Origin: Hydractinia symbiolongicarpus
Taxonomy: Eukaryota > Cnidaria > Hydrozoa > Anthoathecata > Hydractiniidae
Direction of reading: 5' to 3'
Length of the DNA: 64,000 bases
Assembly (NCBI RefSeq): GCF_029227915.1
Contig: NC_079885.1
Span: 27,965,001-28,029,000, forward strand
Under the pieces are notes generated by a model. The model ran no database searches. It was not told the DNA's origin and saw only the letters and a list, made by a program, of their open reading frames with translations. Positions within the stretch are counted from its first letter, which is position 1. Each line of letters opens with the position of its first letter. Of the stretch, positions 62,047 to 64,000 are shown piece by piece. A program made the translations under genes and the position numbers.

Positions 62047-63916
62047 ACTGTGGGACCAATCCTAGCCGTTAGCGCGCGCTGAAGAAATAGAGACAGTTTC
62101 AAATACTACATTTCATTGACTTTCTAAAGGTATCAGTCCGTTTCAACTACAACGGTTACGTCACATATTCGTACCAACATGTATTTAGTGATTTTTTTCC
62201 GATATTACTAAGTTGTATTGCTTTTGACAGTGAAACGATTGCCTGTGGGACTTAATTGAAGTGATTCTGGACTGTGACCTTATTAATGGGATAGATGAGC
62301 CAATTGGATTCCAAGGAATAACATTCTTCTTAATTTGACATGATTTCTGGAATTTAGCGATTACACTCGGCCCAATGGTAGCGCTTCACTTAAAAATTCA
62401 GATAAAATAAGTCATTTTTTATTGTGGCACCATTCCTAGCCGTTAGCGCGCGCTGAAGAATTAGAGACAGTTTCAAATACTACATTTCATTAACTTTCTA
62501 AAGGTATCAATCCGTTTCAACTACAACGGTTACGTCACATATCCGTACCAACATGTACTTAGTGATATTTTTCCGATATTACTAAGTTGCATTGCTTTTT
62601 ACAGTGAAACGATTGCCTGTGGGACTTAATTGAAGTGATTCTGGACTGTGACATTATAAATGTAATAGATGAGACAATTGGATTACAAGGAATAACATTC
62701 TTCATAATTTGACATGATTTCTGGAATTCAGCGATTACACTCGGCCCTATGGTAGCGCTTCACTTAAACATTTATATGAAATAAGTCATTTTTTTACTGT
62801 GGGACCAATCCTAGCCGTTAGCGGGCGCTGAAGAAATAGAAACAGTTTTAAAAACTACATTTCAATGACTTTCTAACGGTATAAATCCGTTTGAGTTACA
62901 ACGGTTGCGTCACATATTCGTACCAACATGTATTTAGCGATAGTATTCGGATATTACTAGGATGTATCGCTTTTAACAGTAAAACGATGGACTGTGGGAC
63001 TTAATTGAACTTATTTTGGACTGTGACCTTATAAATGTGATAAGTGAGACAATTGGATTCCAAGGAATAACATTCTTCTTAATTTGACATGATTGCTGCA
63101 ATTCAGCGATTACACTCGGCCCAATGGTAACGCTTCACTTAAAAATTTAGATAAAATAAGTCATTTTTTACTGTGGGACCAATCCTAGCCTTTAGCGCGC
63201 GCTGAAGAAATAGAGACAGTTTCAAATACTACATTTCATTGACTTTCTAAAGGTATCAGTCCGTTTCAACTACAACGGTTACGTCACATATTTGTACCAA
63301 CATGTATTTAGTGATTTTTTTCCGATATTACTAAGTTGTATTGCTTTTGACAGTGAAACGATTGCCTGTGGGACTTAATTGAAGTGATTCTGGACTGTGA
63401 CCTTATTAATGTGATAGATGAGCCAATTGGATTCCAAGGAATAACATTCGTCTTAATTTGACATGATTTCAGGAATTCAGCGATTACACTCGGCCCTATG
63501 GTAGCGCTTCACTTAAAAACTTATATAAAATAAGTCATTTTTTTACTGTGGGGCCAATCCTAGCCGTTAGTGCGCGCTGAAAAATAGAGAACGTTTCAAA
63601 TACTACATTTCATTGACTTTCTAGCGGTATCGTTCCTTTCAACTACAACGGTTACGTCACATATTCGTACCAACATGTATTTAGTGATTTTTTTCCGATA
63701 TTACTAAGTTGTATTGCTTTTGACATTGAAACGATTGCCTGTGGGACTTAATTGAAGTGATTCTGGACTGTGACCTTATTAATGTGATAGATGAGCCAAT
63801 TGGATTCCAAGGAATAACATTCTTCTTAATTTGACATGATTTCTGGAATTCAGCGATTACACTCGGCCCAATGGTAGCGCTTCACTTAAAAATTTTCATA
63901 AAATAAGTCTTTTTTT
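62047..63916 (+). repeat. 5-mer HOR copy 2, monomers m168-m172 (1870 bp)
   Basis: Monomers start at 62047, 62421, 62796, 63170 and 63545. It repeats the preceding five monomers with few substitutions, for example CCATTCCTAGCC for CCAATCCTAGCC near 62430 and AGCCTTTAGCG for AGCCGTTAGCG near 63190. The similarity weakens in the second half of m172. Confidence 0.92.
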
Positions 63917-64000
63917 ACTGTGGGACCAATCCTAGCCGTTAGTGCGCGCTGAAGAAATAGAGACAGTTTCAAATACTAAATTTCATTGACTTTCTAACGG
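63917..64000 (+). repeat. Partial monomer m173 at right edge
   Basis: It contains the first 84 bp of a unit (ACTGTGGGACCAATCC to TTTCTAACGG). The array therefore continues past the window. It differs from m168 at the GC box (GTGCGCGC). Confidence 0.95.

Larger units (their letters stand above)
1..64000 (+). repeat. Satellite DNA array, ~372-bp monomer, head to tail
   Basis: The whole window is one tandem array. An ACTGTGGGACC-like anchor recurs 173 times at 342-376 bp spacing, from base 6 to base 63917, always on the + strand, giving 172 complete monomers with a mean of about 371.6 bp. No inversion, transposon or unique sequence interrupts it. Every reading frame is closed within about 70 codons, and the few short open frames recur only because their host monomers are copies. 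Base composition is AT-rich (136 G+C of 372 in the monomer at 4101). Known biology: long homogeneous arrays of this kind are typical of eukaryotic centromeric or pericentromeric heterochromatin. Which organism or chromosome this comes from cannot be told from the sequence. Confidence 0.98.

Noticed and set aside
1-64000. CRISPR array
   Set aside because: Units are ~372 bp and diverged along their whole length. There is no short invariant repeat alternating with unique spacers, and no cas gene.
1-64000. rDNA spacer or tandem gene cluster
   Set aside because: No rRNA, tRNA, histone or snRNA sequence is recognisable in any monomer, and the unit is too short and too variable for a structural RNA gene.
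1-64000. Phage, plasmid or bacterial origin region with iterons
   Set aside because: A 372-bp unit over 64 kb with no coding sequence does not fit iterons or any bacterial region; the HOR organisation is characteristic of eukaryotic satellites.

Overview
The whole window is one uninterrupted block of satellite DNA. I found no protein-coding gene, RNA gene, transposon or CRISPR array. A unit of about 372 bp is repeated head to tail, always in the same orientation. Taking the unit to begin at the A of ACTGTGGGACC (or its variants), I counted 172 complete monomers, numbered m1 (base 6) to m172 (ends 63916), plus a partial m173 running off the right edge. Mean spacing is about 371.6 bp. Most units are 369-376 bp; the exceptions are four 342-bp units, one of 355 bp and two of 363 bp. 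A hand count on one monomer (m12) gives about 37% G+C. This architecture points to the (peri)centromeric or other constitutive heterochromatin of a eukaryote. I cannot name the species or the satellite family from the sequence alone.

The real information is in the higher-order repeat (HOR) structure. Neighbouring monomers differ at dozens of positions, while monomers several kilobases apart can be identical. I traced private variants by eye to define the multimers. In 1-17 kb there is a 6/13/8-monomer family with embedded trimers (1115 bp) and hexamers (2231 bp). In 16.8-19.7 kb there is a tetramer (1490 bp). In 21.2-25.7 kb there are a dimer and an 8-mer (2981 bp). In 25.7-37.6 kb a nested series is built from one core: 8-mer (2967 bp), 11-mer (4093 bp), 13-mer (4828 bp). 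In 38.3-44.3 kb a 6-mer (2232 bp) is followed by a 5-mer (1862 bp) and a dimer (746 bp). In 45.4-60.2 kb there are 5-mer (1861 bp), 9-mer (3321 bp) and 8-mer (2948/2952 bp) periods marked by the truncated 342-bp monomer. In 60.2-63.9 kb a 5-mer (1871 bp) is present twice.

No genes work together here. The pattern fits repeated unequal crossing-over, gene conversion and segmental amplification: chimeric monomers mark junctions, and shared deletions mark block copies. Within the monomer I can see an AGCGCGCGCT palindrome, a short GCGCT/AGCGC hairpin, an AACGG-CCGTT-AACGG set of competing stems, a conserved CATATTCGTACCAACATG block and an AT-rich end. Their function, if any, is inference.
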